DNA of 64,000 bases from JAJRRS01 sp965230275 (GTDB lineage: Bacteria > Planctomycetota > Phycisphaerae > Phycisphaerales > Phycisphaeraceae), in the NCBI GenBank assembly GCA_965230275.1, contig CBDDKO010000002.1:1-64000 (forward strand), written 5' to 3'. Shown one piece after another: positions 51,632 to 60,365 of this stretch; positions within the stretch are counted from its first letter, which is position 1; each line of letters begins with the position of its first letter. A program made the position numbers and the translations under genes. The notes under the pieces were generated by a model. The model saw only the letters and a list, made by a program, of their open reading frames with translations. It did no database searches and was not told where the DNA came from.

Positions 51632-53671
51632 CTACTTACCCTCGGCGGTGTTGACTAGTGCGTCGTCATCGTCCGACGTGACGGGCTGGGGGTGGGTCTG
51701 GGCGTGGACCATTTCACGGTACTTGCCGCTGCGTCGCATCAGCGCTTCGTGTTTGCCTTGTTCGATGATGCGTCCGCCGTCCATGACGAGGATCTGGTCG
51801 GCATGGGTGATGGTGCTCAACCGGTGCGCGATGACGAAGCTGGTGCGGTCCTGCATCAGGTTGCGGAGGCTGGACTGGATCAGCCGTTCGCTTTCGGTGT
51901 CGAGGTTGCTGGTGGCTTCGTCGAGGATGAGGATGCGCGGGTGGGCGAGCAGGGCCCTTGCGATGGCGAGGCGCTGGCGCTGACCGCCGGAGAGCTTGAC
52001 GCCGCGTTCGCCGATCCATGTGTCGTATTGCTTGGGTAGCGTCGTGATGAACTCGTGGGCGTTGGCGAGCCGTGCGGCGTCCGCGATCTGCTCAGCCGTC
52101 GCGCCGCGCCGGCCGTAGGAAATGTTGTCTGCGACGGTGCCGTCGAAGAGGAAGATGTCCTGCTCGACGATGGCAAGCAGTGCGCGGTAGCTGTCGGTGC
52201 TGACGTGCCGCAGGTCCATGCCATCGATCGACACGTTGCCTGCGTCGGGGTCGTAGAAGCGGGCGATGAGGTTGCAGAGCGTAGTCTTGCCTGCGCCGCT
52301 GGGGCCGACCAGCGCGACGATCTGCCCAGGCTCGGTAGAGAAACTGACGTCTGACAGCGCCGGCGCGGCGGCCTTGGGGTAGGTGAACGAAACGCCTTGC
52401 ATCTCGATCCGCCCAAGTATCTTGTCGGGATTGAGCGTGGTGGCTTCGGGCTGGGTCGGGCTCTCCTGCGGCTCGTCCATCAGGTCGAGCACGCGGTCGA
52501 GCCCCGCTAGTGAGGTCTGGAAGCCCGCGGCGCTGGAGGCGAGCATGGCGAGCGGTTGCAGGAGACTCGCCAGGTACCAGATAAACATGAACAGGTCGCC
52601 GACGGTCAGCGCTTCGTGGGCCTTGAGTGTGCCCGCGGCGACGGCCGCGCGGTCGTTCATGATGCGGATGCCGACGTAGTAGAGCACGCACGCCAGCGCG
52701 ACGGGGATGAGCATCCGCCAGATGATGTCGATCGTGCGGTTCCACCACCAGCCGAGCAGCTCCTGGCGTGTCATGAAGTGGGTGTCGGAAGCGAAGTTGG
52801 TGACCTCGGTGCGCTCCCTGCCGAAGGTGCGGACGACGCGCACACCGCCGAAGGCCTCGGTGACGCGTGAGTCGATGTGTGAACGGGTTGCGCGGATGTC
52901 ACGCCACAGCGGCCGGATGCGTCCGATCCATGTGCGGTGAGTCAGGAAGACGACCGGTAGCAGGACGATCGCGCCCAGCAGCAGCTTCCACTCGGTGAAC
53001 GCCAGGATCAGCAGGATGCCGACGAGCTGGATGATCGCCCCGGCTGGGTTGTAGATCATCGAGAAGACCAGATCGCCGACGCCGCCCGCGTCTTCACGGA
53101 TGATGCTCGATGCGCCGCCGGACTTTAAGGAGAACACCCGGTGTAGCGGCAGCCGGATCGCATGGTCGAACACGCGCCTCCGGACATCGACACGCACACG
53201 GTGGGTGATGCGCGTCGCCTGCCACCTGCCCCAGACGCGCACGAGGATCGATCCGATGTTCAGTACGACCACGGCGAGAAACAGCCAGAGCAGCAGCGTC
53301 TTGGGGCTGTCATAAGCGGGCAACCAACTGGCGACGTAGCCGATCAGGCCCTCGCCGAACGGCTGTCCGTCGATGACGTTATCGATAGCAATCTTCGAGG
53401 CGACCGGCGGGATCAGGTCCACCAGCGTGGAGATGCTCAGCGTCAGGACGGCGAGCGCCAGGGCGAGCCGATGGCCATACAACAACCCAAAGAACCGGCG
53501 GAACAGCGTCAGCGCACCCCGACTGCGTCTGCCGGCGAGCTGACGGCCGCGTGGCACGCCGTCGTGGGCCTGGCCCTTTTTACGTGGAGCGGTCTCGCCT
53601 TCTTTGCGTCGGCGCGTGAAGTCGGAGCGGTAGGTGCGGTACTTTTGGCTGCTCGAGCGCGGAGGACTCAT
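51632..53671 (-). CDS. ABC exporter, fused permease and ATPase (MsbA/LmrA type)
   Basis: A 679-residue half-transporter. A basic N-terminal 50 residues (SDFTRRRKEGETAPRKKGQ) precede six membrane helices (about 65-370). The ATPase domain carries Walker A VGPSGAGKTT, the signature LSGGQRQRLAIARAL, Walker B ILILDEATSN and the switch histidine FVIAHRLSTI. It should function as a dimer exporting a lipid, peptide or drug. The neighbours (methyltransferase, PgpH) give no substrate. Confidence 0.95.
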   Translation of the reverse strand: MSPPRSSSQKYRTYRSDFTRRRKEGETAPRKKGQAHDGVPRGRQLAGRRSRGALTLFRRFFGLLYGHRLALALAVLTLSISTLVDLIPPVASKIAIDNVIDGQPFGEGLIGYVASWLPAYDSPKTLLLWLFLAVVVLNIGSILVRVWGRWQATRITHRVRVDVRRRVFDHAIRLPLHRVFSLKSGGASSIIREDAGGVGDLVFSMIYNPAGAIIQLVGILLILAFTEWKLLLGAIVLLPVVFLTHRTWIGRIRPLWRDIRATRSHIDSRVTEAFGGVRVVRTFGRERTEVTNFASDTHFMTRQELLGWWWNRTIDIIWRMLIPVALACVLYYVGIRIMNDRAAVAAGTLKAHEALTVGDLFMFIWYLASLLQPLAMLASSAAGFQTSLAGLDRVLDLMDEPQESPTQPEATTLNPDKILGRIEMQGVSFTYPKAAAPALSDVSFSTEPGQIVALVGPSGAGKTTLCNLIARFYDPDAGNVSIDGMDLRHVSTDSYRALLAIVEQDIFLFDGTVADNISYGRRGATAEQIADAARLANAHEFITTLPKQYDTWIGERGVKLSGGQRQRLAIARALLAHPRILILDEATSNLDTESERLIQSSLRNLMQDRTSFVIAHRLSTITHADQILVMDGGRIIEQGKHEALMRRSGKYREMVHAQTHPQPVTSDDDDALVNTAEGK

Positions 53672-53722
53672 ACCGCCTGATGATAGCAGCGTCGCAGGGG
53701 GCGTGATTGATGGATGGGTGGA

Positions 53723-56041
53723 TCACCCGGCGGCGGGGGCGGAGCTTCCGGGGGCGGACTGGGCCTCGGGTTTGCCGCCGCTGGGGTAGGCGATCCGGCC
53801 GTGGTAGACGGCGCAGAGGGTCTTGACGATCGACTGCTCGATGCGGTGCAGCTCGCTGAGGGTGAGGTTGCACTCGTCGAACTGGCCGTCCATCAGGCGT
53901 TTGCTGGCCATCGCACTGACGACCTGCTCAAGGCGGACGGGGGTCGGCTCGGGCAGGGCGCGGGCTGCGCCTTCGATGCCGTCACACAGCAGCATGATGG
54001 CCGCTTCCTTGGTCTGCGGTTTCGGCCCGGGGTAGCGGAACTCAAACTCGCTGGGTTCGGGCTGGTCGGATTCCTCGGTCTGTTTGCGTGCGGCGTGGTA
54101 GAAGTATTCGACCAGGGTCGTGCCGTGGTGCGATTCGATGAAGTGGCGCAGCGTCGGCGGTAGGCCGTACTCGCGCGCCATCTCAATGCCGTCCTTGACG
54201 TGGCCGACGATGATCAGCAGGCTCATCGCGGGGGTGAGCTTGTCGTGGCGGTTGGGTCCGCCGCCCTGGTTCTCGATGAAGTACATCGGCTTGTTGATCT
54301 TGCCAATGTCGTGGTACATCGCGCCGACACGGCAGAACAGGCCGTCGGCGCCGATGGTCTCGGCGGCGGCCTCGGCCATGTCGGCGATGCGCAGGGAGTG
54401 CTGATATGTGCCGGGCGCTTCTTGGGCGAGCCGCTGCAGCAGGGGGTGCGACGCGTCGTTAAGTTCCTTGAGCGTCATCGCGGTGGTGACGCGGAAGACC
54501 TTCTCGATCGCGGGCAGGCCCCACTGGACGATGCCGACCGCCATCAACCCGGTGACGACCATGGAGGCGGCTTCCATCGTGATGTTCCACATCTCGCTTG
54601 GGATGTGCAGCGGCCGTGACATCACGCCGGCCAGGAACGCGGTCAGCGCCATCGCCAGGCCGGCCCATAATCCGACGGTGACGAGCTTGGATCGGCTGCG
54701 GACTTCATGGAGCAGGCCGACCGTCACGCCGACGCCGGTCATCATGACCAGGGCGTGCTCGGCCTCGAGGTCCAGGCTCAGCAGGATCAGCAGGCCGACA
54801 AAGCCGCCCATCGCCAGCGCGAAGCGTTGGTCGTAGACGATGACCAGGACGGTCGCCGCCATCAGGACGGGCAGGGCGGCCATCGCCGTGATCAGCTGCG
54901 GGTACCCGGTGCCGAGACCGACAGCCAGGCACTGACACAAGAGCATGAGCGAGGTGATCGCCAGTCCGCGCATCGGGTTGCGGACGATCCGGTCGTTGCA
55001 GAAGAAGATGTACGCCCAGATCGCGATGCCGACCAGCAGGATCAGCCCGAGCTTGCCGAAGTGGGCGAGCATCCGCTGGGCCTGGGTCAGGCTCTGGAGG
55101 TAGGCGATCTGCTCGCTGCGGATCAGCGCGATGTCGTCGCGCGTGAGTTCGGTTAGTGAAGGGAACAAGACCGAGTCGGCTTTGTACGGGATGATCTGCC
55201 GATCTATCGCCGCGGCGGCTTCGTCCTGGCGGAGAGCGGAGAGCTTCGAATCGTAGTGATAGGTCGCCTGCGGATTCTGCATGACCAGCGACACGATCAG
55301 GTCCTGCAGGTGCTCCTTCTGCACGAAGAAACGTGCGGCGTACTTAATATTGCGTTGCAGCAGTTCCCGGTCATCGATCGAAAGGATGCGACCACCGAAT
55401 AGCCGTTGCTCCCGCGACATCCCCCCAAGTGGGTCTGGGTGGATGATGGTGATGGCATTCATCCCGATCGGGTCGTCGCTTGGGTGTCCGCCCTCGGGGT
55501 CCAGCACGGCCAGATCGAATAACTCCTGCATGAACCTCTTGGTGTGGTCATGCCAGAGCTGCGTCGGCTCCTTGCCAAAGACGTAGGTCTTTAACTCATG
55601 CAGCGCGAGTTCGGTTAGCTTGAATTGTTCGCGGTATTCGGCGGGCGCCTGATCGATCGTCTCGAACTCTGCGAGGGAGATGAGGTCACTGAGCCGGTTA
55701 TTGAGTTCTTCGTGGTAAGCCTGGTCGTGGGTGTAGGTCGGCGGGAGCGAACTGCGGGCCTGATCGCGTCTGCGCTGGGTCGCTTCAAAGTCTTCACGGG
55801 TGAACTCGACGCGGACGGTGATCGGTTCGATCAGGACCTGGCCGGTGTAGTAGTGTGAGTCGCCGCCGAGCCACAACGCGATCGGGCCGGCGACCGTGAC
55901 GAGCAGCGCGATAAACGCGATCGCCCAGAGCACCTCGCGCCGACGGAGGGTCTGCAGCCACCACGGGCCGGGGCGGGGCACGCTCTTACGCACCTCACGG
56001 CGTCGTGCGGTTGTCGAGGATTTGGTCTTTCCGCCGGCCAT
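53723..56041 (-). CDS. pgpH: 7TM HD-domain c-di-AMP phosphodiesterase (PgpH type)
   Basis: A 772-residue membrane protein. One N-terminal helix (about 34-57), a large extracytoplasmic 7TMR-HDED region (about 58-330), a bundle of about seven helices (340-530) and a cytoplasmic HD domain with HSLRIADMAEAAAE, MYHDIGKINKP and FIESHHGTTLVEYFYH. In Listeria and others PgpH hydrolyses c-di-AMP. The gene lies 133 bases downstream of phoH, the conserved phoH-pgpH order, but the usual ybeY is not beside it. The short tail is Gly/Ser/Pro rich and is encoded partly by a CTTCCGGGGG unit. Confidence 0.93.
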   Translation of the reverse strand: MAGGKTKSSTTARRREVRKSVPRPGPWWLQTLRRREVLWAIAFIALLVTVAGPIALWLGGDSHYYTGQVLIEPITVRVEFTREDFEATQRRRDQARSSLPPTYTHDQAYHEELNNRLSDLISLAEFETIDQAPAEYREQFKLTELALHELKTYVFGKEPTQLWHDHTKRFMQELFDLAVLDPEGGHPSDDPIGMNAITIIHPDPLGGMSREQRLFGGRILSIDDRELLQRNIKYAARFFVQKEHLQDLIVSLVMQNPQATYHYDSKLSALRQDEAAAAIDRQIIPYKADSVLFPSLTELTRDDIALIRSEQIAYLQSLTQAQRMLAHFGKLGLILLVGIAIWAYIFFCNDRIVRNPMRGLAITSLMLLCQCLAVGLGTGYPQLITAMAALPVLMAATVLVIVYDQRFALAMGGFVGLLILLSLDLEAEHALVMMTGVGVTVGLLHEVRSRSKLVTVGLWAGLAMALTAFLAGVMSRPLHIPSEMWNITMEAASMVVTGLMAVGIVQWGLPAIEKVFRVTTAMTLKELNDASHPLLQRLAQEAPGTYQHSLRIADMAEAAAETIGADGLFCRVGAMYHDIGKINKPMYFIENQGGGPNRHDKLTPAMSLLIIVGHVKDGIEMAREYGLPPTLRHFIESHHGTTLVEYFYHAARKQTEESDQPEPSEFEFRYPGPKPQTKEAAIMLLCDGIEGAARALPEPTPVRLEQVVSAMASKRLMDGQFDECNLTLSELHRIEQSIVKTLCAVYHGRIAYPSGGKPEAQSAPGSSAPAAG

Positions 56042-56174
56042 GCATGCTCGCGGTTGGGGTCACTTCGGGGTCGGTTTCGAGCCGTGTCTATCGGCCCATT
56101 TCTCGGTCATCGACCAGTTATCCGGTCCACTTCGACCTATCCAGCGGGGGGAATCCTTTTACGCCCTGATTGGG

Positions 56175-57248
56175 TTATGGGGCCTGATCGTCCGTCGTCT
56201 GGCTGGGGATTTTATCAGACAGTTCGTCGGTGGGTGTGGGGGGCGGGCCCGGGTGCCTGGCCAGGTGGTCCTTGCCATCGCCGTAGGCCTTAACAATCCG
56301 CTGTACGAGGCTGTGACGAACGATATCCGCCCCGTCCAGGGTGACCATGCCGACGCCCCTGACATGCCTCAGCCGGCGGACCGCGTCGATCAGGCCGGAG
56401 TCGCGCGGGTCGTCCAGGTCGATCTGGGAGGCGTCGCCGGTGACGATCATCTTGCCGCCCATGCCCAGGCGCGTGAGGAACATGAGCATCTGTCCCTTGG
56501 TGGTGTTCTGTGCCTCGTCGAGGATGATCAGGGCGTCGTTGAGCGTCCGGCCGCGCATGAAAGCGAGGGGCACGATCTCGATCAGGTCACAGGCCATGAA
56601 GCGCTGGATCTGGTCGAACTCCATCATGTCATGCAGCGCATCGAGCAGGGGGCGGAGGTAGGGGTTGACCTTCTCTTGCAGGTCGCCTGGGAGGAAGCCG
56701 AGTTTTTCACCGGCCTCGACGGCAGGGCGGACCAGGACGAGCTTACGCATCTGACCGCGCTTGAGCATCGCGACCGCTGCGGCGACAGCGAGGTAGGTCT
56801 TGCCCGTGCCGGCGGGGCCTGAGCAGAAAGTCAGGTCGTTGTCGAAGATGGCCTGCAGGTAGGCTCGCTGCCCACCGGTCAAAGCCTTGACGCGCTTGCC
56901 GGGGAGGTAGACGTCCATGCCCAGCGCCGCGTCGTCGATCGAAGGCCGCTCGCCGCGCACCCCGGGGGCGACCGCTGCGCCGGTGTGCGGGAGGCTGGTC
57001 ACGGTGGCGATCACATCGATGACCTGCTTCCGGCTGAGCGGTTCGTCCTGTCGCGCCGCCTCCATCAGCTTCTCGAGCACTTGTGCCGCCATGCCGACGG
57101 GGTCGTCGTCGCCGGAGATTTTCAGGTGCCCGTTGCGTGCGGTCAGGCGCACCCCCAGCGCTTCACGGATGATCTTGAGATTCCGCTCCGCCGGCCCGGT
57201 GACCCCGAGGCGCTGTTCGCCCTGTGGAAGTTCCAGAGTGATATCCAT
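56175..57248 (-). CDS. phoH: PhoH-family ATPase
   Basis: A 357-residue protein with an N-terminal KH-like stretch and the PhoH P-loop domain: FCSGPAGTGKTYLAVAAAVA, KLVLVRPAVEAGEKLGFLPG, IVPLAFMRGRTLNDALIILD and DEAQNTTKGQMLMFLTRLG. The family are RNA-associated ATPases linked to ribosome and RNA quality control. The start is ambiguous: ATGs at 57248, 57257 and 57266 are close together; I choose 57248, which opens with the conserved MDITLELP. The C-terminus is extended by about 35 Pro/Asp-rich residues. Confidence 0.94.
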   Translation of the reverse strand: MDITLELPQGEQRLGVTGPAERNLKIIREALGVRLTARNGHLKISGDDDPVGMAAQVLEKLMEAARQDEPLSRKQVIDVIATVTSLPHTGAAVAPGVRGERPSIDDAALGMDVYLPGKRVKALTGGQRAYLQAIFDNDLTFCSGPAGTGKTYLAVAAAVAMLKRGQMRKLVLVRPAVEAGEKLGFLPGDLQEKVNPYLRPLLDALHDMMEFDQIQRFMACDLIEIVPLAFMRGRTLNDALIILDEAQNTTKGQMLMFLTRLGMGGKMIVTGDASQIDLDDPRDSGLIDAVRRLRHVRGVGMVTLDGADIVRHSLVQRIVKAYGDGKDHLARHPGPPPTPTDELSDKIPSQTTDDQAP

Positions 57249-57340
57249 AACACCCATATGATACACCGCTAGACCGCAGGCGTGGCTTTCAGGCCGTACG
57301 TTTAGTTCTGTGTCACCATCAATGATTGCGCTTTAGCGAC

Positions 57341-58645
57341 TCACAGCTTTCCCCAGATGCGTCTGAGTTCCTGGGGGGTGGTGGCGAGGTAGACACGGCC
57401 GTCGCTCATGCGCTGTTCGATGAGTCGGCCGGTGGGGCTGTAGGTGCTGACTTGCTCTTCGCGGTCCGGGGTGGGGCGGTCAAAAACGCGGTAGGACCCA
57501 CCCGGCAGCGGCTCGATGCGCAAGGTGCGTAGCGACAGCTTGGCCGAGTCCTGGTGGAAGCTGTAGAACGCCAGTTCCGTCGGCTCGTCGCGCGGCAGCA
57601 GGGCGGGCAGGATGTAGCTGTTGACCTGCGAGATATAGGGGAACGGCGGGAGCTTCCAGGGGAGCTTCTTGATGCTGGTCGGCGTCTCTTGCGAGACCTC
57701 CATGGCGTCGCCGTCCCTGAGTCCGGTCTGCCGCCAGTTGTGTGTATCCGGGGCGGGGGGGGAGCCGGGGGCGTAGGCGATGTTCTGGGGTATTTTCAAA
57801 GTCGTGGCGATCGTCCAGAACTCGACGGTGCGGTCGTCGGCCTCGAAGAACTGGGCCTCGGTGTCGTAGGTGTGATCGCCGTCGACGATCCGCGAGTTGA
57901 CCTGCACGCTGGTGCCGGGGGGGACGTGGTCGGCTTCGTCGTGCTGGCGGATACGCATGTAGCCGACGTCTTTGCCGGCCTGTGTGATGCGCAACCACTG
58001 CTCGTCGATCAATGCGCCCTTGGCCTTGTCATGGTTGATCGATTCCAGCCATACCCGGCCGCGCTCGATCCGCTCGGTGCGCTGCTGGTCAAGCTCCTTG
58101 GGGTCGGCGAAGACGACGCTGTCCAGCAGGGCGCGGTACGCCGGGAAGTCCGTCTCGAAAGCCTGTGCCTCACACTCCAGTTGATAGATCGCGATGGTCC
58201 GTGGGTCGATCGGCGTATAGACCTGGGCAAAGACCCAGTCGCTACGCTTCTCATCAGGCACGAGCATGAACAGGCCCAGCGCGTCGCGCTCGGCGACGGT
58301 GATCGGCTCGCTGTCCTGCTGCATCGTCACGGCCGACGGGTAGCCGAAGATCAATTCGCGGATGGCTTTATCCTTGACCGAAGCGAGCTCAAATTCGTTC
58401 TCGGCCTTACGGATGTAGACGCTGATCGTGCTGCCGGAGGGGAGCTGGAACTTGATTTTCGCGCCGTCGCTGATGTTCACCAGCCAGACGGCATTGGCCG
58501 GGGCGGAAAGCGACATGCCGTAGGCGTGCTCGACCCATCGGCTGGGGCCGGCGAGACCGCGATCGATCTGGGCGTGGCTCGTGGTGGTAAACAGCAGCGT
58601 CACGGCCAGCGCGTAGCCCAACAAGCGTTGCATCATGGTTTGCAC
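57341..58645 (-). CDS. Exported protein of unknown function
   Basis: A 434-residue protein with a signal peptide (MMQRLLGYALAVTLLFTTTS, cut after SHA). It has an N-terminal domain (WVEHAYGMSLSAPANAVWLV, to about residue 170) and a long beta-rich domain with the pattern WLRITQAGKDVGYMRIRQHD and GTSVQVNSRIVDGDHTYDTE, a repeating sandwich seen in planctomycete periplasmic proteins. Ends with a helix ATTPQELRRIWGKL. No family name. It lies 24 bases downstream of another exported protein gene on the same strand; the two are probably an operon. Confidence 0.8.
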   Translation of the reverse strand: MQTMMQRLLGYALAVTLLFTTTSHAQIDRGLAGPSRWVEHAYGMSLSAPANAVWLVNISDGAKIKFQLPSGSTISVYIRKAENEFELASVKDKAIRELIFGYPSAVTMQQDSEPITVAERDALGLFMLVPDEKRSDWVFAQVYTPIDPRTIAIYQLECEAQAFETDFPAYRALLDSVVFADPKELDQQRTERIERGRVWLESINHDKAKGALIDEQWLRITQAGKDVGYMRIRQHDEADHVPPGTSVQVNSRIVDGDHTYDTEAQFFEADDRTVEFWTIATTLKIPQNIAYAPGSPPAPDTHNWRQTGLRDGDAMEVSQETPTSIKKLPWKLPPFPYISQVNSYILPALLPRDEPTELAFYSFHQDSAKLSLRTLRIEPLPGGSYRVFDRPTPDREEQVSTYSPTGRLIEQRMSDGRVYLATTPQELRRIWGKL

Positions 58646-58669
58646 TCTCTGCTCCTTACCCGTCGGTCG

Positions 58670-59296
58670 CTATTCACGCACGATCCTTGCCGAGCGATAC
58701 ACGCTTTCAAGCAGCCGCAGGTCGGCCCGCAAGACGTCCGAATCGTCTTCGTCGAGGTCAATCGGGTCAGTGAGGTAGACCCACCAGTAGTATCGGTCTT
58801 CTAAGGTCAGGCATGCCAGCAGGTGCAGGTGGCCGTTGCCTTGCCCGTCGGTGCTGGCGCCGATGAACTGGACGCCGCGCAGAGCCGTGTCCCGGCCCGA
58901 GATCGTTAGCGGCTCGCCAAGATGGCGGAACGTCCGGCGGGCGGTCGAGTCGAGTTGCTCATCCAGGAAACGCTCGGCGGCGGGCAGGGGGGAAGCCTTC
59001 TCGTCAGCGGTCATGGTGACCAACGAGATGCGGCGCTGAGGTTTGTCGGGGTCCGATGCGACGAATCGACCGGGCTCATCCTCGACCGTCTCCCAGTGGG
59101 ACGGCGTGTCAATCAATAACGCCTGGCGCTGCTCGCTGATCTGAGGCTCAGGCATCTTGCGTGTGTTCAGGAAGTCGGACCCGTCGCCCGCCTGCAGCCT
59201 GGCTAGGCCGGTTGCGCCGACAAGGAATACCGCCATGAGCACAGCGACGGCGATGCTCTGCATGCGTGTGGATTGAAACAGGGGCTGAGGCGGCAT
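58670..59296 (-). CDS. Membrane-anchored protein of unknown function
   Basis: A 208-residue protein with one N-terminal membrane helix (MQSIAVAVLMAVFLVGATGL) and a periplasmic domain. The opening of that domain (LLIDTPSHWETVEDEPGRFV) and its end (LRLLESVYRSARIV) resemble the first domain of the downstream protein at 57341 (SLSAPANAVWLV, and YRALLDSVVF), so the two may share a fold. The start is uncertain: 59296, 59263 and a GTG at 59317 are all possible and none has good spacing. Confidence 0.7.
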   Translation of the reverse strand: MPPQPLFQSTRMQSIAVAVLMAVFLVGATGLARLQAGDGSDFLNTRKMPEPQISEQRQALLIDTPSHWETVEDEPGRFVASDPDKPQRRISLVTMTADEKASPLPAAERFLDEQLDSTARRTFRHLGEPLTISGRDTALRGVQFIGASTDGQGNGHLHLLACLTLEDRYYWWVYLTDPIDLDEDDSDVLRADLRLLESVYRSARIVRE

Positions 59297-59353
59297 ACCT
59301 CGATGGTAGGCCGACACAAAAGTAGATGCAATCGTTGATCGGAAATGATAGCC

Positions 59354-60040
59354 TCAGGCGGCCTGCCGGAGGGGGGACGCCTGCGCGGGGAGCACGGTGA
59401 CGGCGGGCGGGATGTCTTGCGAGCTCGCCTTGTCCGGAAACAGGCGTGCCCAAGCTTCGGTCATACCATCATCGGGTAACAGGCGCACTTTCCAGCGGTG
59501 TCCCGGGACCCTCCATGCCTGGTTCCAGCCGGCGAGCGTCACATGGTCGCAAGCCGAGATGACGTCCATGGTGGTCGTGTGGCTGCGGCCGAGTCTGAAA
59601 CGTGTCAAGAGGCTTTGCGGTTGTGCTGGTTGAGGGTGGTCGAGTAACTCGCCGTTGCCCATGTCGCAGATCGCCGTGCCGATCCCGCTGGGAAAAACCC
59701 TAGGCCATGCCTCGGGGCCGATCGTAAGCAGCGCATCGAAGCCGATCTGTTGGGTCCATGTCAGCGCTTCGCCGGAGTATGGTACGGGCGTGGTCCTGAC
59801 GCGGCGTTTGCCGATGAGGTGGACGCGCTCGATACGTTTGGCGACTTGCCGCCAGAGGTTGAGGTTGACCGGTCGATCGGCGATCGCAGACAGGTGGACC
59901 CGGTGTGTCTCGGATGCGCGCTCCAGTAGCCGCCATGCCCGCGCCGCTCTGGCCGAACCGTCCGGGTCGGGGAAGCAAGTGCTGAGCATCAGTAAGGTGG
60001 GCTTGTTGTCTGCGCTTTCCAGCCTCATAACCTGATCCAT
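59354..60040 (-). CDS. Short glycosyltransferase-like protein (N-terminal half only)
   Basis: A 228-residue protein whose opening TLLMLSTCFPDPDGSARAAR then AWRLLERASETHRVHLSAI resembles the N-terminal domain of GT4 glycosyltransferases associated with PEP-CTERM exopolysaccharide loci. The second, nucleotide-sugar-binding half, including the EX7E motif, is missing, since full-length enzymes have about 400 residues. It may be a truncated or reduced copy. It stands downstream of the autokinase/ATPase/Wzz genes on the same strand. Confidence 0.55.
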   Translation of the reverse strand: MDQVMRLESADNKPTLLMLSTCFPDPDGSARAARAWRLLERASETHRVHLSAIADRPVNLNLWRQVAKRIERVHLIGKRRVRTTPVPYSGEALTWTQQIGFDALLTIGPEAWPRVFPSGIGTAICDMGNGELLDHPQPAQPQSLLTRFRLGRSHTTTMDVISACDHVTLAGWNQAWRVPGHRWKVRLLPDDGMTEAWARLFPDKASSQDIPPAVTVLPAQASPLRQAA

Positions 60041-60365
60041 CTGCTAGCCGGGGCCTTAAAGGTTGCCCGGCGTGTTGTGTTGCCCCCGGAATCATTCCCC
60101 CCCCGGAATCATTCCCCCCGGAATCAATCCCCCGGAATCAATCCCCCGGACTTAATGGAGGCCCACCGGAATCCTCCGTTTCTCCCATCCGCCCCGAATC
60201 GTTTTGTTGCTGTCCGGCAGATGCCGGCTCTCTCTCGTCTTTCACCCGCTCCGCCCCGTTGCCGCGTTTAAAGGCCCGTTTGGCTTGACATGCATCTTCA
60301 TTTTGTCTGCCCTTACACAAGAATCATGGAAACAATCGGAACGTTAGTCATCTACACAGTCTTCA
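60041..60365. repeat. Spacer with a CCCCCGGAATCATT minisatellite (60083-60150)
   Basis: Five units of about 14 bases, CCCCCGGAATCATT with C runs of 5 to 8 and a final ATCAAT or ACTTAAT variant. The rest of the spacer contains no gene. The complementary motif AATGATTCCGGGGG relates it to the TTCCGGGGG clusters elsewhere. Confidence 0.85.

Noticed and set aside
57554..58804. 416-codon plus-strand frame opposite the exported protein gene at 57341
   Set aside because: No signal peptide, no motif; the minus-strand frame has a signal peptide and natural composition.
60083..60150. Possible CRISPR array
   Set aside because: The units are adjacent 14-base tandem repeats without spacers, and no cas gene is near.
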